Under the pieces are notes generated by a model. That model was not told the origin of the DNA, did not search any database, and saw nothing but the letters and a program-made list of their open reading frames with translations. The position numbers and the translations under genes were made by a program. Source: JADFNO01 sp965369945 (GTDB lineage Bacteria; Planctomycetota; Phycisphaerae; Phycisphaerales; SM1A02). From it: a stretch of 6,524 nucleotides of DNA. Location of the stretch: NCBI GenBank assembly GCA_965369945.1, contig CBDUST010000268.1, forward strand, positions 1 through 6,524. The letters run 5' to 3'. How positions within the stretch are numbered: the stretch's first letter is position 1; each line of letters starts with the position of its first letter. Shown in pieces: positions 5,418-6,524 of the stretch.

Positions 5418-6524
5418 TTAGGGGCTGTTGCGGCGCAGCTCATCGAGCCGACGCCTGACCTGCTGGTACTGCGGGTCGTCGGGTTGGAGCCGCTCGACCT
5501 TGTCTAGTGTCTGCTGCGCCTCGTCCAATCGATCCGACTCCATCAACGCCAGTGCCAGACCGCACAGCGCCTCGACACCCGTGGAGTCTCGGTCAACCGC
5601 CTCCTTGAAAAAGGGTATCGCCGCCGCCCACCGTTGCCTTTGGCACTCGATCCACCCCGAATAGACAAGACTCTGGATTTCATCCGGATCAAATTGTCGC
5701 GCTTCTGCCAAGGCGGTCAGCGCCTCGTCGAAGCGTCCCATGTTCATCAGTAGCCTGCCGTGCCGCAGATGGGCGGCTGAAAGAGTGGGGTTACTCTGAA
5801 TTGCCCGCTGGACATGGTGCAAGGCCTTGTCGAATTGCCCCAAATGCTCGTGGGCTCCGCTCAAGTTCAGATGGGTGGCGAAATGGTCGGGATGATCGGC
5901 CAGGGCCGCTTCGAACGTGAGGATCGCAGTGCGGTAATTCCCGGTCTGAACGTATGCCGCGCCCAGGTTACTGAGCAACGTCACGTCGTTGGGGCGGAGC
6001 GTTCGCAACGACTCGAGTATGGGTATGGCCTGGAGGGTCTGACCGGCTCCCATCAGACTGATCGCTTTCTTGAATTGGGCGGAGAAGCCGACACGGTATT
6101 GGTCGAGCTGGCCAACCCACGGGTCCGACCATTGCGGATTGCCCGGCTTGCCTCGCGCCAAAGCGATCTTGGCCTCGTCGTACCGCCCGGCCTGCCGCAG
6201 CGCCTGGCCGAGCAACTGTTGCAAGAAAGGCTGATTCGGGAATCTCGTTAGAAGTTCCTCAAGTAAAGTCAGCGCTTCATCTGTGTTCTGTCGTTGTAGG
6301 TGTACTCGAACGATGCCGACCAGCGCCGCCGGTTCACGCGGATTGATCGCCAGGGCGCGCTGGAAGGCCTTCTCAGCAGCGTCCCAGTCGCCGCGCGCCC
6401 TCGACAGTTCGCCGCGACGCCAGTGCGCCGGTACGTATTCTTCATTCCGCACAATCACTTCATCAAGAGCGGCGATCGCCCCCTCGACGTCACCCAACAA
6501 CGACCGCGCCAGGCCGCGGGCGAA
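5418..6524 (-). CDS. Tetratricopeptide-repeat protein, 5' end missing
   Basis: The last 368 residues of a TPR protein. The reading frame stays open to the window edge, and the residues before the TTG at 6500 (FARGLARSL, then LGDVEGAI) continue a normal TPR helix, so that TTG is internal and not the start. About ten TPR units of roughly 34 residues can be counted, recognisable by repeated G-x-Y/F/W-D-x-A positions and a Pro near each unit's end (for example RGDWDAAEKAFQRALAINP and MGRFDEALTALAEARQFDP). After the fourth unit a linker with the motif SDPW interrupts the array, dividing it into two blocks of about four and six repeats. The protein ends in a charged helix (RRRLDELRR). TPR arrays bind other proteins. 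The compartment cannot be told because any signal peptide lies outside. It is followed after 12 bases by the CRTAC1-type lipoprotein gene, its probable functional partner. TPR identity is certain; specific function is unknown. Confidence 0.93.
   Translation of the reverse strand, partial: FARGLARSLLGDVEGAIAALDEVIVRNEEYVPAHWRRGELSRARGDWDAAEKAFQRALAINPREPAALVGIVRVHLQRQNTDEALTLLEELLTRFPNQPFLQQLLGQALRQAGRYDEAKIALARGKPGNPQWSDPWVGQLDQYRVGFSAQFKKAISLMGAGQTLQAIPILESLRTLRPNDVTLLSNLGAAYVQTGNYRTAILTFEAALADHPDHFATHLNLSGAHEHLGQFDKALHHVQRAIQSNPTLSAAHLRHGRLLMNMGRFDEALTALAEARQFDPDEIQSLVYSGWIECQRQRWAAAIPFFKEAVDRDSTGVEALCGLALALMESDRLDEAQQTLDKVERLQPDDPQYQQVRRRLDELRRNSP

Noticed and set aside
5814..6251. A plus-strand open frame opposite the TPR gene
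   Set aside because: The minus-strand frame shows regular TPR periodicity through the whole segment; the plus-strand product has no recognisable features.
6498..6500. TTG as the start codon of the TPR gene
   Set aside because: The frame stays open to the window edge and the upstream residues continue a TPR helix, so the real start lies outside the window.

Overview
The window looks like chromosomal DNA of a planctomycete, probably Phycisphaerae-like and perhaps from an environmental genome. The sequence is GC-rich. It carries a HEAT-repeat lipoprotein of a style I associate with that phylum, and a TPR protein next to a CRTAC1-type (FG-GAP/VCBS plus ASPIC/UnbV) lipoprotein, a pairing that is also common there. 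It has a GGCACGGGCA-type palindromic repeat of the kind scattered through such genomes. The taxonomy is inferred from protein style and was not tested by any search.

Layout. Bases 1-281 are non-coding. They hold a perfect 26-bp inverted repeat (19-44 and 67-92) in which each arm is itself a small hairpin, giving a REP/BIME-like doublet, and possibly a decayed third copy (100-137). Three genes then read rightward: a HEAT-repeat lipoprotein (282-1142), a medium-chain zinc-type dehydrogenase overlapping it by 17 bases (1126-2160), and a MATE-family transporter (2200-3669). The transporter has a TTG start 39 bases downstream, just beyond an extended -10-like sequence. From the other side two genes read leftward: a TPR protein whose 5' end lies beyond the right edge (5418-6524), and 12 bases after it a seven-repeat calcium-motif propeller lipoprotein with an ASPIC/UnbV tail (3687-5405). 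The two gene groups converge with only 17 bases between their stop codons.

How the genes might work together. The HEAT and dehydrogenase genes overlap and are probably co-transcribed and translationally coupled. The transporter may be read through from them or start from its own promoter. No shared substrate can be named. The TPR and CRTAC1 genes form a compact pair that probably makes an exported, membrane-anchored propeller and a helical scaffold partner.

The points most worth checking are the dehydrogenase, which keeps its structural zinc cysteines but has Ser and His where its relatives have catalytic-zinc Cys and Glu; the nested palindromic repeat; and the possible near-leaderless TTG start of the transporter. 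I found no RNA gene, CRISPR array, insertion sequence, phage gene or defence system, and no convincing evidence of an entirely new system.
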